Below are positions 57,077-64,000 of a stretch of DNA of 64,000 nt, piece after piece (position 1 is the first letter of the stretch; each line of letters begins with the position of its first letter). The DNA comes from Microbacterium ginsengisoli. GTDB taxonomy: Bacteria > Actinomycetota > Actinomycetes > Actinomycetales > Microbacteriaceae. The stretch is from NCBI RefSeq assembly GCF_000956535.1, contig NZ_JYIY01000079.1, positions 1-64,000 on the forward strand, in the 5' to 3' direction. The notes under the pieces were generated by a model. That model saw only the letters and a program-made list of their open reading frames with translations, was not told the origin of the DNA and did not search any database. The position numbers and the translations under genes are program-made.

Positions 57077-57427
57077 ATGATCGACCTCGATGTCGACGCG
57101 TTCGAGGCGCTCGTGACCGATGAGCTCGACCGACTTCCCGACGAGATGATCGACGGTCTCGACAACGTGGTGTTCGTCGTGGAGGACCGCGCCGCCGACG
57201 GCTCGCTCGACCTGCTCGGCCTTTATGACGGGTGGGCGCTGACCGAACGCGACCGCTACGGCATGGGTGAGCTTCCCGACCGCATCATCGTCTACCGCGA
57301 AGCACATCTCGCCGTCTGCGACTCCGTCGACGAGCTCCGCGATGAGGTGCACACGACCCTCGTGCACGAGATCGCCCATTTCTACGGCATCGACGACGAG
57401 CGCCTGCACGAGCTGGGGTGGGCATGA
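57077..57427 (+). CDS. Zincin-like metallopeptidase family protein
   Basis: This 116-residue protein carries HEIAHFYGIDDERLHELGW at its C-terminus, the HExxHxxGxxDxxxxxLGW pattern of the DUF1025/zincin_1 family. Metal binding is likely; peptidase activity is not established for the family. Its stop overlaps the clpS start (ATGA), which suggests a joint role with ClpS. Confidence 0.9.
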   Translation: MIDLDVDAFEALVTDELDRLPDEMIDGLDNVVFVVEDRAADGSLDLLGLYDGWALTERDRYGMGELPDRIIVYREAHLAVCDSVDELRDEVHTTLVHEIAHFYGIDDERLHELGWA

Positions 57428-57720
57428 CGGGCACGGCGACCGAACTCGACCGCGACCTTGACATCGCCGGCGCGACCCGTAGCGAACGCCCCTGGCAGAC
57501 GGTTGTATGGAACGACCCCGTCAACCTGATGAGCTATGTCGTGCACGTCTTCCGCACCTACTTCGGCTATCCCCCGCCGGTCGCCGAACGGCTCATGCTC
57601 GCCGTGCACCACGAGGGTCAGGCGATCGTGTCTGAAGGGCCACGAGAACTGATGGAACTGCACGCGCAAGCCATGCATGACTACGGCCTGTGGGCCACGA
57701 TCCGGAAGAGCCCCGAATGA
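57424..57720 (+). CDS. clpS: ClpS adaptor
   Basis: This 98-residue adaptor brings N-degron proteins to ClpCP. The ClpS core is clear: WQTVVWNDPVNLMSYVVHVF near residue 24, then AERLMLAVHHEGQAIVSEG. The ATG at 57424 overlaps the metallopeptidase stop, and its own stop overlaps the DUF2017 start. The clpP1P2X genes lie far away in this window. Confidence 0.95.
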   Translation: MTGTATELDRDLDIAGATRSERPWQTVVWNDPVNLMSYVVHVFRTYFGYPPPVAERLMLAVHHEGQAIVSEGPRELMELHAQAMHDYGLWATIRKSPE

Positions 57721-58208
57721 CGACTCCTCGCCTGATCGTGCTTCAGCTGACCCGCATCGAAGCAGCCCACCTGCAGACGCTGGTGACGCAGTTCGCCGAG
57801 CTGGTCGAGGTGCGCGATGACGATGACCCCGCTGTGGCCCGGCTCACCCCGGACGCCTATCCCGACGACGCCCGCGCGGCGAGCGACTTCCGCGACGCGA
57901 CGCAGGACGAGTTGCTGCGTCGTCGCTCCACCGACGCGGCCGTCGTCTCCGAAGCGCTCGACGAGCTCGGCCTCGAGGAGGCGATGGATGAGCCGGTCGA
58001 GCGTCAGATCGAGGAGGAGCTGATCACCCTCGATCCCGATCAGGCCGCGGCGTGGCTGCGCACCCTGGCGGCGATCCGCCTCGTGCTGGCGACACGGCTC
58101 GGGGTCACGGACGAGGACTCACACGACGACCGGGATCCTCGATTCGGCATCTACGACTGGGTCGGATTCCGACTCGACGGACTCGTGAAGGCTCTCGACG
58201 AGATCTGA
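57717..58208 (+). CDS. DUF2017 protein
   Basis: This 163-residue soluble, helical, acidic protein has the DUF2017 pattern (LTRIEAAHLQTLVTQFAELV, AAAWLRTLAAIRLVLATRLG and a C-terminal YDWVGFRLDGLVKAL). DUF2017 genes follow clpS widely in Actinobacteria, so a part in ClpS-dependent degradation is likely but unproven. Confidence 0.88.
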   Translation: MTTPRLIVLQLTRIEAAHLQTLVTQFAELVEVRDDDDPAVARLTPDAYPDDARAASDFRDATQDELLRRRSTDAAVVSEALDELGLEEAMDEPVERQIEEELITLDPDQAAAWLRTLAAIRLVLATRLGVTDEDSHDDRDPRFGIYDWVGFRLDGLVKALDEI

Positions 58209-58217
58209 CCCACGTCC

Positions 58218-58802
58218 CTAGACGACAGTGAACCGGTGGGTCGCCCACCGGCTCGGGTCGTCACGTCGCACGTGATCCTCATCCTGAGCCGCCCAGGTGT
58301 CCCAGTGCGGTGCGTACGCCTCGCCGTCACGAGCGAGGGCGCGTTCGCGGCGAACCTCAAGGGGCGCGTCGAGCCACACCCGCACCGCGGCCGTTGGCGC
58401 GGAGCGAGGGGTGAGCACGCCGCATCCTTCGACGATCACCGAGGCGTCCGACGCCACCTCATGCCACTCGGCAGCCCGCGCCGTCGGCCAGTCCCACCGC
58501 TGCCAGCGGCCGATCGCTCCGGTCGCGCGAGGCTCGAGAAGTTGGGATGCCACGGCCTCCGCACCGGCGCGCAGCCCCTCCCAGCCCGGGTAGATGTCGT
58601 CGAGCGCGACCACGGCGGCACCACCGGCATGCGGCCACGCCGCGGCCAGCAGACGCGCGAGAGTCGACTTCCCGGCGCCGCTGCGGCCGTCGATCAACAC
58701 CGTCAGAGGCAGGCCGGCGTCGGCGATCGCCGCCCCGAGCACCTCGGCGATCTCCGCGAGCGTGAGCGCTGCGACGCTACTTCTTGAGGGCGCGGATGAC
58801 AC
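58218..58802 (-). CDS. P-loop kinase, uridine-kinase-like
   Basis: This 194-residue protein has Walker A GRSGAGKST near residue 40 and a later VIVEGCGVL strand, as in small nucleoside-kinase-like ATPases. The substrate is unknown. The only plausible start is the GTG at 58802, which overlaps the GerW-like gene by 26 bp; it has no good ribosome site, so coupled translation is likely. Confidence 0.8.
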   Translation of the reverse strand: MSSAPSRSSVAALTLAEIAEVLGAAIADAGLPLTVLIDGRSGAGKSTLARLLAAAWPHAGGAAVVALDDIYPGWEGLRAGAEAVASQLLEPRATGAIGRWQRWDWPTARAAEWHEVASDASVIVEGCGVLTPRSAPTAAVRVWLDAPLEVRRERALARDGEAYAPHWDTWAAQDEDHVRRDDPSRWATHRFTVV

Positions 58803-59097
58803 GGCTCAGCGCGCGCCCGGACACGAACACGAGCGGGATCGCGACCGCGAGCAGCGACACCAGGTTCGGCTCGAAGCGCAGATCATCGCCACGACGGACG
58901 TACGCGCCGACGGGCACGCTGTATCCGCCGCCACCGCCGCCGCCGTTCCCCTCGGTGTCGGAGCCACCGCCGAACCCGGCCCAGGCGATCGCGACCGGGA
59001 TGACGGTGACGCCATCGAGGTCGTGAGGCTCTCCATAGGAGGCCTTCACGCCGAAGTTGGCGACCTGCTTGCCGAGATCGAGCACGAAGTTGGGCAT
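58777..59097 (-). CDS. GerW (YtfJ-like) family protein
   Basis: This 106-residue protein starts NFVLDLGKQVANFGVKASYGEP and has a glycine-rich stretch (about 43-60) followed by YSVPVGAYVRR, as in GerW/YtfJ proteins. It ends in a hydrophobic segment and Lys/Arg-rich terminus, so it may be membrane bound. Members are named for spores, but this organism type does not sporulate. Confidence 0.75.
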   Translation of the reverse strand: MPNFVLDLGKQVANFGVKASYGEPHDLDGVTVIPVAIAWAGFGGGSDTEGNGGGGGGGYSVPVGAYVRRGDDLRFEPNLVSLLAVAIPLVFVSGRALSRVIRALKK

Positions 59098-59103
59098 ATG
59101 CCC

Positions 59104-59109
59104 ACGCTA
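59104..59109 (-). promoter_or_regulatory. Leaderless promoter -10 (TAGCGT) for the GerW-like gene
   Basis: TAGCGT on the minus strand ends six bases before the ATG at 59097. Confidence 0.5.
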
Positions 59110-59140
59110 CCCGCCCAGGCGGGGCCGCGACACCCCACCG

Positions 59141-60391
59141 TCATTCGGAGGCACGCGGCTTCGACGGCAACGAGCGTCCGCCTCGCACGTCGCCCAGCAG
59201 CGCGGCGCGCGTCACCGCGCCCCGCCCGAACTTGCCGGCGAGGCCGTCGAGCGCGCGCTCGACGTTGCGCCACTCCTCATCGTCGTCCCACAGCAGTCCG
59301 GCGTCTGCGGCCGGGCGCAGCCGTTCCCCGCGCACGCCGACCAGCCGCACCGGCAGCGGGCGCTCCAGCGCACCGAACATGTCGAGCGCGGCCGCTCCGA
59401 TGCGCTGACCCACGGCCGTAGGGTCCGCGAGGGTCTGGCTGCGTGACAGCGTGCGGAAGTCGGCGAACCGCACCTTGATCGCCACCGTCGCCGCCTCGAC
59501 ACCGTGCGCACGCAGCCTCGCACCCACCCTGTCGGCGAGCCGACGGAACTCGGCGCGGAGCACGGCATCGTCGTCGATGTCGGTGTCGAACGTCTCCTCG
59601 TGCCCGATGCTCTTCTCGGTGCGCGTCGTCTGCACCTCGCGAGCATCGATCCCTCGCACGAGCTGCCACACCCTCTCCCCCATCGCCGCACCCAGCGCGC
59701 GCGTCAGGGTGTCGGCGGGCGCCTCGAGCACGTCGGCGACGGTGCGGAGTCCGCGCTGCTCCAGCGCCTCCGCGGCCTTGGGCCCGACGCCCCACAGGGC
59801 GCGCACCGGCCGTGGCGCGAGGAACCGCGCGGTATCGGCCTCCGCGACGATCAGCAGCCCGTCGGGCTTGCTGAGCGTCGACGCCATCTTCGCGACGTGC
59901 TTGGTGGCGGCGGCGCCGACACTGCAGGTGAGCCCGGTCTCATCCTTCACCCGCCGTCGCACCAGGCGCGCGATCGTTCCGGGCGAACCGAGCAGTCGCT
60001 GCGCGCCGCGGACGTCGAGGAAGGCCTCGTCGATCGACAGCGGCTCGACGAGAGGGGTCACCGAGCGGAACACCTCCATCACCCTCGCTGACAGCTCGAG
60101 ATAGCGCGGGAAGTCGGGCGCGACGACCAGCGCCGCCGGGCACAGGCGCAGCGCCTGACCGACCGGCATCGCCGACCGCACCCCGAACCGCCGCGCCTCA
60201 TAGGACGCGCTCGAGACGACTCCGCGCCCCTCCGGTGCACCGATGATGATCGGCTTGCCGGCGAGGGTCGGATCATCGAGCACCGCGACCGACGCGTAGA
60301 ACGCATCCATGTCGACGTGCAGGATGCCCGCACCGGTGTCGTCGGCATCGGGCGGCGACACGATTCGCCCCGACCCGTCACCTCGACCCAT
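59141..60391 (-). CDS. dinB: DNA polymerase IV (DinB, Y family)
   Basis: This 416-residue translesion polymerase has the catalytic acids D27 (HVDMDAFYASV) and D121-E122 (LSIDEAFLDV), thumb helix-hairpin-helix (GVGPKAAEALEQRG) and little-finger domain. The C-terminus ends SLPSKPRASE without an obvious beta-clamp motif, as in some actinobacterial DinB2 proteins. I saw no LexA box before it. It follows gatB after a hairpin. Confidence 0.94.
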   Translation of the reverse strand: MGRGDGSGRIVSPPDADDTGAGILHVDMDAFYASVAVLDDPTLAGKPIIIGAPEGRGVVSSASYEARRFGVRSAMPVGQALRLCPAALVVAPDFPRYLELSARVMEVFRSVTPLVEPLSIDEAFLDVRGAQRLLGSPGTIARLVRRRVKDETGLTCSVGAAATKHVAKMASTLSKPDGLLIVAEADTARFLAPRPVRALWGVGPKAAEALEQRGLRTVADVLEAPADTLTRALGAAMGERVWQLVRGIDAREVQTTRTEKSIGHEETFDTDIDDDAVLRAEFRRLADRVGARLRAHGVEAATVAIKVRFADFRTLSRSQTLADPTAVGQRIGAAALDMFGALERPLPVRLVGVRGERLRPAADAGLLWDDDEEWRNVERALDGLAGKFGRGAVTRAALLGDVRGGRSLPSKPRASE

Positions 60392-60400
60392 GCCCCGATT

Positions 60401-60437
60401 CTCGTCGGTGCCGCCGACATCCGACGGCACCGACGAG
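60401..60437 (-). terminator. Hairpin terminator after gatB
   Basis: A 13-bp perfect stem (60401-60413 with 60425-60437) and 11-base loop lie between the gatB stop and the dinB start. No U-run follows. Confidence 0.65.
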
Positions 60438-60441
60438 ATGA

Positions 60442-61959
60442 TCAGAGCGCGCCGGCGCGCTCCAGGATGAGTTCGCGCACGCGAGCCGCATCGGCCTGGC
60501 CCTTCATGGCCTTCATCACGGCGCCGATGACGGCACCCGCGGCCTGCACCTTGCCGTCGCGGATCTTCTCCAGCACGTCGGGTTGGGCGACGAGCGCCTC
60601 GTCGATCGCCGCGATGAGGGCACCGTCGTCGCTCACGACGGCGAGCCCGCGCGCATCGACGACCTGCTGCGGCGTCCCCTCGCCGGCGATGACTCCCTCG
60701 AGCACCTGACGCGCGAGCTTGTCGGTGAGCGTGCCGGCGTCGACGAGCGCCTGCAGCGCGGCGACATCGGCCGGGGTGACCAGCTCGGATGCCTCGCGCT
60801 CACCGGCGTTCGCGATGCGGGCGATCTCTCCCGTCCACCACTTCTTGGCCGCCGCGGGGGTCGTCCCGGCCGCGACTGTCAGCTCGACCTGCTCGAGCAG
60901 GCCGCTGTTGCGGACATCCTGGAACTCCAGCTCGGTGAAGCCCCAGTCGGAGCGCAGCCGGCGGCGCCGCGCGATCGGGGGCTCGGGCAGGTCGGCGCGC
61001 AGCTCGTCGATCAGCTCGATCGGCGGGGCGACAGGCAGCAGGTCGGGCTCGGGGAAGTAGCGGTAGTCGTCGGCATCCGACTTCGGTCGACCCGCCGACG
61101 TCGTGCCGGTGTCCTCGTGCCAATGGCGCGTCTCCTGCACGATCGTGCCGCCCCCGGCGAGGATGGCCGCTTGGCGCTGGATCTCGTAGCGCACAGCACG
61201 TTCGACGGAACGCGTCGAGTTCACGTTCTTCGTCTCGGTGCGGGTGCCGAGCTTCTCCTGGCCGCGCGGGCGCAGCGACACGTTCGCGTCGCACCGCAGG
61301 TTGCCACGCTCCATCCGCCCTTCCGAGACGCCGAGCGCCACGACGATGTCGCGGATCGCCTGCACGTACGCCTTCGCGATCTCGGGCGCACGATGCTCGG
61401 CGCCGAAGATGGGCTTCGTGACGATCTCGACCAGCGGCACGCCGGCACGGTTGTAGTCGACCAGCGAGTAGTCCGCCCCCTGGATGCGACCGGTCGCCCC
61501 GCCCACGTGCGTGAGCTTGCCGGCATCCTCCTCCATGTGGGCCCGCTCGATGGGAACGGTCACGAGGGTGCCGTCGGCGAGCTCCACCTCGACCGAGCCC
61601 TCGAACGCGATCGGCTCGTCGTACTGCGAGATCTGATAGTTCTTGCCGAGGTCGGGGTAGAAGTAGTTCTTCCGCGCGAATCGGCTCGACGGCGCGATCG
61701 AACAGCCGAGCGCGAGGCCCAGGCGGATCGACGACCTCACGGCCTGCGCGTTCACGACCGGCAGCGAGCCGGGGAGCCCGAGGTCGACCGGGGCGATGAG
61801 CGTGTTCGGCGCCGCGTCGTGGTTGTCGGGGTGCGCCGGGTTGGGCGCCGCCGAGAACATCTTCGTCGCCGTGTTCAGCTCGACGTGCACCTCGAAGCCG
61901 AGCACCGGCTCGAACAGCTCGAGTGCCTTGTCGAAGTCCATGAGCGCGTCCTTGGCCAT
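60442..61959 (-). CDS. gatB: Asp/Glu-tRNA amidotransferase subunit B
   Basis: This 505-residue subunit binds mischarged Glu-tRNA-Gln or Asp-tRNA-Asn and activates it with ATP. Marks are [29 protein letters not shown] and [16 protein letters not shown], with a C-terminal YqeY-like helical domain that recognises the tRNA. The ATG overlaps the gatA stop by one base. The system implies that the cell makes Gln-tRNA and/or Asn-tRNA by amidation. Confidence 0.98.
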   Translation of the reverse strand: MAKDALMDFDKALELFEPVLGFEVHVELNTATKMFSAAPNPAHPDNHDAAPNTLIAPVDLGLPGSLPVVNAQAVRSSIRLGLALGCSIAPSSRFARKNYFYPDLGKNYQISQYDEPIAFEGSVEVELADGTLVTVPIERAHMEEDAGKLTHVGGATGRIQGADYSLVDYNRAGVPLVEIVTKPIFGAEHRAPEIAKAYVQAIRDIVVALGVSEGRMERGNLRCDANVSLRPRGQEKLGTRTETKNVNSTRSVERAVRYEIQRQAAILAGGGTIVQETRHWHEDTGTTSAGRPKSDADDYRYFPEPDLLPVAPPIELIDELRADLPEPPIARRRRLRSDWGFTELEFQDVRNSGLLEQVELTVAAGTTPAAAKKWWTGEIARIANAGEREASELVTPADVAALQALVDAGTLTDKLARQVLEGVIAGEGTPQQVVDARGLAVVSDDGALIAAIDEALVAQPDVLEKIRDGKVQAAGAVIGAVMKAMKGQADAARVRELILERAGAL

Positions 61960-63473
61960 CAGCGCACACCTCCCAGGATCGGGGCGCGGTCGAGGAGCGG
62001 TCCGCCCCACTCCGCCTCGAGCAGAGCCTCGAGGGCGGCACCGACGCGGTACAGACGAGCGTCCTCACGGGCCGGGGCGAGGAACTGGATGCCGACCGGG
62101 AGCCCGTCGTCGTCGGCGAGACCGGAGGGGATCGAGATGCCAGGCACGCCCGCGAGGTTCGCGGGGATGGTCGTCACATCGTTCAGGTACATCTGCAGCG
62201 GGTCGTCGATGCGCTCGCCGAGCCGGAACGCCGTCGTCGGCGCCGTCGGCGTGGCGATCACGTCGACGTTCGCGAAGGCCGCGGCGAAATCCTGCTGGAT
62301 GAGCGTGCGCACCTTCTGAGCCGACCCGTAATAGGCGTCGTAATAGCCCGCCGACAGGGCGTAGGTGCCCAGGATGATGCGGCGCTTGACCTCGTCCCCG
62401 AAGCCCGCCTCGCGGGTGGCCGCCATGACGTCCTCGACGGTGCCGCCGGCCACCGGGACCCGCAGGCCGAAGCGCACGGAGTCGAACTTGGCGAGGTTGC
62501 TGGAGGCCTCCGCGGGGAGGATCAGGTAATAGGCGGCGACACCGTACTCGAAGTGCGGCGCGCTGATCTCGACGATCTCGGCCCCCTGGGACTCGAGCTT
62601 CGCGAGCGCGCCGTGGAACGAGCGGGCGACACCCGGCTGGAAGCCGGAGTCGGGCAGCTCGCGGATCACGCCGACTTTCAGGCCCTTCAGCACGTCGCCG
62701 CGGGCACCCTCGCGCGCCGCGGCGGCGAAAGAGGGCCAGGCGTCGGTGAGCGACGTCGAGTCGTTCGCGTCGTGCCCGCCGATCACGTCGTGCAGGAGAC
62801 CCGCGTCGAGCACGGTGCGGGTGACGGGGCCGATCTGGTCGAGGCTCGACGCGAGCGCGATCGCCCCGTACCGACTCACTGCGCCGTACGTCGGCTTCAC
62901 GCCGACGGTGCCGGTCACGTGCGCGGGCTGGCGGATGGAACCGCCCGTGTCGGAGCCGAGGGCAAGCGGCGCCTCGAAGGCCGCGACCGCGGCCGCCGAT
63001 CCGCCGCCGGACCCGCCCGGGATCCGGTCGAGGTCCCACGGGTTGTGCGTGGGACCGTAGGCCGAGTGCTCGGTCGACGAGCCCATCGCAAACTCGTCCA
63101 TGTTGGTCTTGCCGAGCGGGATCAACCCCGCTGCCCGGGCACGCGCGACGACGGTGGCGTCGTACGGCGACAGGTAGCCTTCGAGGATCTTGGAGCCGCT
63201 CGTCGAGGGCATGTCGGTCGTGACCAGCACGTCCTTCACCGCGAGCGGAACGCCCGCGAGCGCGTGCAGCTCCTCGCCGGCGGCGCGACGACGGTCGATG
63301 TCGGCGGCCGCGTCGAGTGCGGTGTCGCTCACGTGCAGGAACGCGTGCACGTCACCGTCGACCGCGGCGATGCGGTCGAGGTGAGCCTGCATCGCCTCCA
63401 CACTCGAGACCTCTCCCGCAGCCAGCCGATCGGCCAGCGCGGCGGCGGACAGACGAAGGATGTCGTCGCTCAC
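61959..63473 (-). CDS. gatA: Asp/Glu-tRNA amidotransferase subunit A
   Basis: This 504-residue amidase hydrolyses glutamine to supply ammonia. The Ser-cisSer-Lys triad is present: Lys in [10 protein letters not shown], the Gly/Ser-rich [14 protein letters not shown] and the nucleophile in [12 protein letters not shown]. The start overlaps the gatC stop by 4 bp. Confidence 0.98.
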   Translation of the reverse strand: MSDDILRLSAAALADRLAAGEVSSVEAMQAHLDRIAAVDGDVHAFLHVSDTALDAAADIDRRRAAGEELHALAGVPLAVKDVLVTTDMPSTSGSKILEGYLSPYDATVVARARAAGLIPLGKTNMDEFAMGSSTEHSAYGPTHNPWDLDRIPGGSGGGSAAAVAAFEAPLALGSDTGGSIRQPAHVTGTVGVKPTYGAVSRYGAIALASSLDQIGPVTRTVLDAGLLHDVIGGHDANDSTSLTDAWPSFAAAAREGARGDVLKGLKVGVIRELPDSGFQPGVARSFHGALAKLESQGAEIVEISAPHFEYGVAAYYLILPAEASSNLAKFDSVRFGLRVPVAGGTVEDVMAATREAGFGDEVKRRIILGTYALSAGYYDAYYGSAQKVRTLIQQDFAAAFANVDVIATPTAPTTAFRLGERIDDPLQMYLNDVTTIPANLAGVPGISIPSGLADDDGLPVGIQFLAPAREDARLYRVGAALEALLEAEWGGPLLDRAPILGGVR

Positions 63474-63769
63474 TGCTCCTCCCCCAGGATCGCCGTCACG
63501 CGGAAACGGTCGCCCGCGGCATCCGGCGCGTTCTGCAGCGCCTGCGCGGTGGTCAGCACCTCGCCGACCGTGTCGGGGCGGAAGACGTTCTCCAGCGGGA
63601 TCGGGTGGCTCGTCGCCACCACATCGGGCGTCGCCACCTGCGACACCTTCGCGATGTTGTCGACGATCGCGTCGAGCTGACCGGTGAGCCGGGTCACCTC
63701 GTCGTCGTCGAGCCGGATCCGGGCCAGTTCGCCGAGATGGCGCACGAGTTCGGGAGTGATTTCAGACAC
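63470..63769 (-). CDS. gatC: Asp/Glu-tRNA amidotransferase subunit C
   Basis: This 99-residue subunit wraps between GatA and GatB and stabilises them. It shows the GatC pattern [33 protein letters not shown] and ends with a short linker. It starts at a GTG with a leaderless-type box upstream and heads the gatCAB operon. Confidence 0.96.
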   Translation of the reverse strand: MSEITPELVRHLGELARIRLDDDEVTRLTGQLDAIVDNIAKVSQVATPDVVATSHPIPLENVFRPDTVGEVLTTAQALQNAPDAAGDRFRVTAILGEEQ

Positions 63770-63775
63770 CCGACG

Positions 63776-63781
63776 AGTCTA
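63776..63781 (-). promoter_or_regulatory. Leaderless promoter -10 (TAGACT) for gatCAB
   Basis: TAGACT on the minus strand ends six bases before the GTG at 63769. Confidence 0.55.
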
Positions 63782-63824
63782 GTTGGGCGGCTGGACCGGC
63801 CCGCGTTCCGGGCCGTCTCGCGCG

Positions 63825-63830
63825 TAGGCT
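63825..63830 (+). promoter_or_regulatory. Leaderless promoter -10 (TAGGCT) for the acyl-CoA synthetase
   Basis: TAGGCT ends six bases before the GTG at 63837. Confidence 0.55.
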
Positions 63831-63836
63831 GACCGC

Positions 63837-64000
63837 GTGACGACCTTCGAGCCGCCCCGCCCCTGGACCGCCAGCTACGCCGACGGCGTGCCGGAAGACC
63901 TCGCGACGGTCACCGGCTGCCTGACCGACATCGTCGAGGCATCCGCCCGGGACTACCCCGATGCTGTCGCCCTCGAGTTCTTCCGCCGCGAGACGACCTA
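63837..64000 (+). CDS. AMP-binding acyl-CoA synthetase, N-terminal fragment (cut by window edge)
   Basis: The 54 codons in view read TTFEPPRPWTASYADGVPED and then SARDYPDAVALEFFRRETT, the opening of long-chain fatty acid-CoA ligases (ANL superfamily). The ATP-binding core is beyond the window. It is divergent from gatCAB. Confidence 0.75.
   Translation, partial: MTTFEPPRPWTASYADGVPEDLATVTGCLTDIVEASARDYPDAVALEFFRRETT

Overview
The window is high-GC, gene-dense actinobacterial chromosome and looks like a Microbacterium or close Microbacteriaceae relative. Pointers are the gene order rne-rplU-rpmA-obgE-proB-proA-nadD-rsfS, a DUF6993 lipoprotein, paired clpP1/clpP2, a translational-type ileS T-box, many leaderless TAnnnT promoters 6-7 nt before ATG/GTG, and dense use of the oligomer GGATGCC/GGCATCC. 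Assignments come from reading the sequence and from family knowledge; no database search was run.

Layout. 1-1238: a mobile edge, with the start of an IS5-type transposase running off the left end and a complete IS481-family insertion sequence flanked by a CCTAGG duplication. 1303-10819 (minus strand): tRNA-Ala with its terminator, then rsfS, a membrane protein, nadD, a small membrane protein, proA, proB, obgE, rpmA, rplU and rne, with a DUF4031 gene between rplU and rne. 11125-14826 (plus): a VKOR-family protein, then a tightly coupled five-gene cassette (YbaB-like protein, WXG100-like protein, a third small protein, a helical-domain/lipase fusion, a lipoprotein) that resembles a type VII secretion lipase effector with an immunity lipoprotein. 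14846-20597 (minus): T-box-ileS-folC-DUF4233-ndk. 20609-29437: cupin, valS, a self-regulated MFS operon with an unusual repeated operator, a divergent SDR protein, an M3 peptidase and a RibD/DHFR-like protein. 29481-34228 (minus): the proteostasis block clpX, clpP2, clpP1, a TPR protein and tig, with tRNA-Pro and tRNA-Gly behind it. 34594-42139 (minus): gamma carbonic anhydrase, SGNH acyltransferase, amidohydrolase, PaiB-like, Nei-type glycosylase, rpiB, ferrochelatase. 42271-48153 (plus): pepN, MscS-type channel, truncated haemoglobin, FAD dehydrogenase. 48161-53686: thioesterases, ettA, DUF6993 lipoprotein, a second-type ssb with a structured leader, msrA with a SigR/SigH-type promoter. 53772-56200: a small gene behind a LexA box, and the divergent pair yczR/yczE. 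56162-64000: tRNA-Arg, orn, tRNA-His, metallopeptidase-clpS-DUF2017, a P-loop kinase, a GerW-like protein, dinB, gatB-gatA-gatC, and the start of an acyl-CoA synthetase.

Most of the window is housekeeping: ribosome assembly, aminoacylation and amidation of tRNA, proteolysis and proline synthesis. The parts that deserve attention are the lipase/lipoprotein cassette (11811-14776), the ssb leader with mutually exclusive hairpins, the LexA-box small gene, the 14-bp-periodic operator of the MFS operon, a possible leader peptide before rplU, and the chromosome-wide GGATGCC motif.
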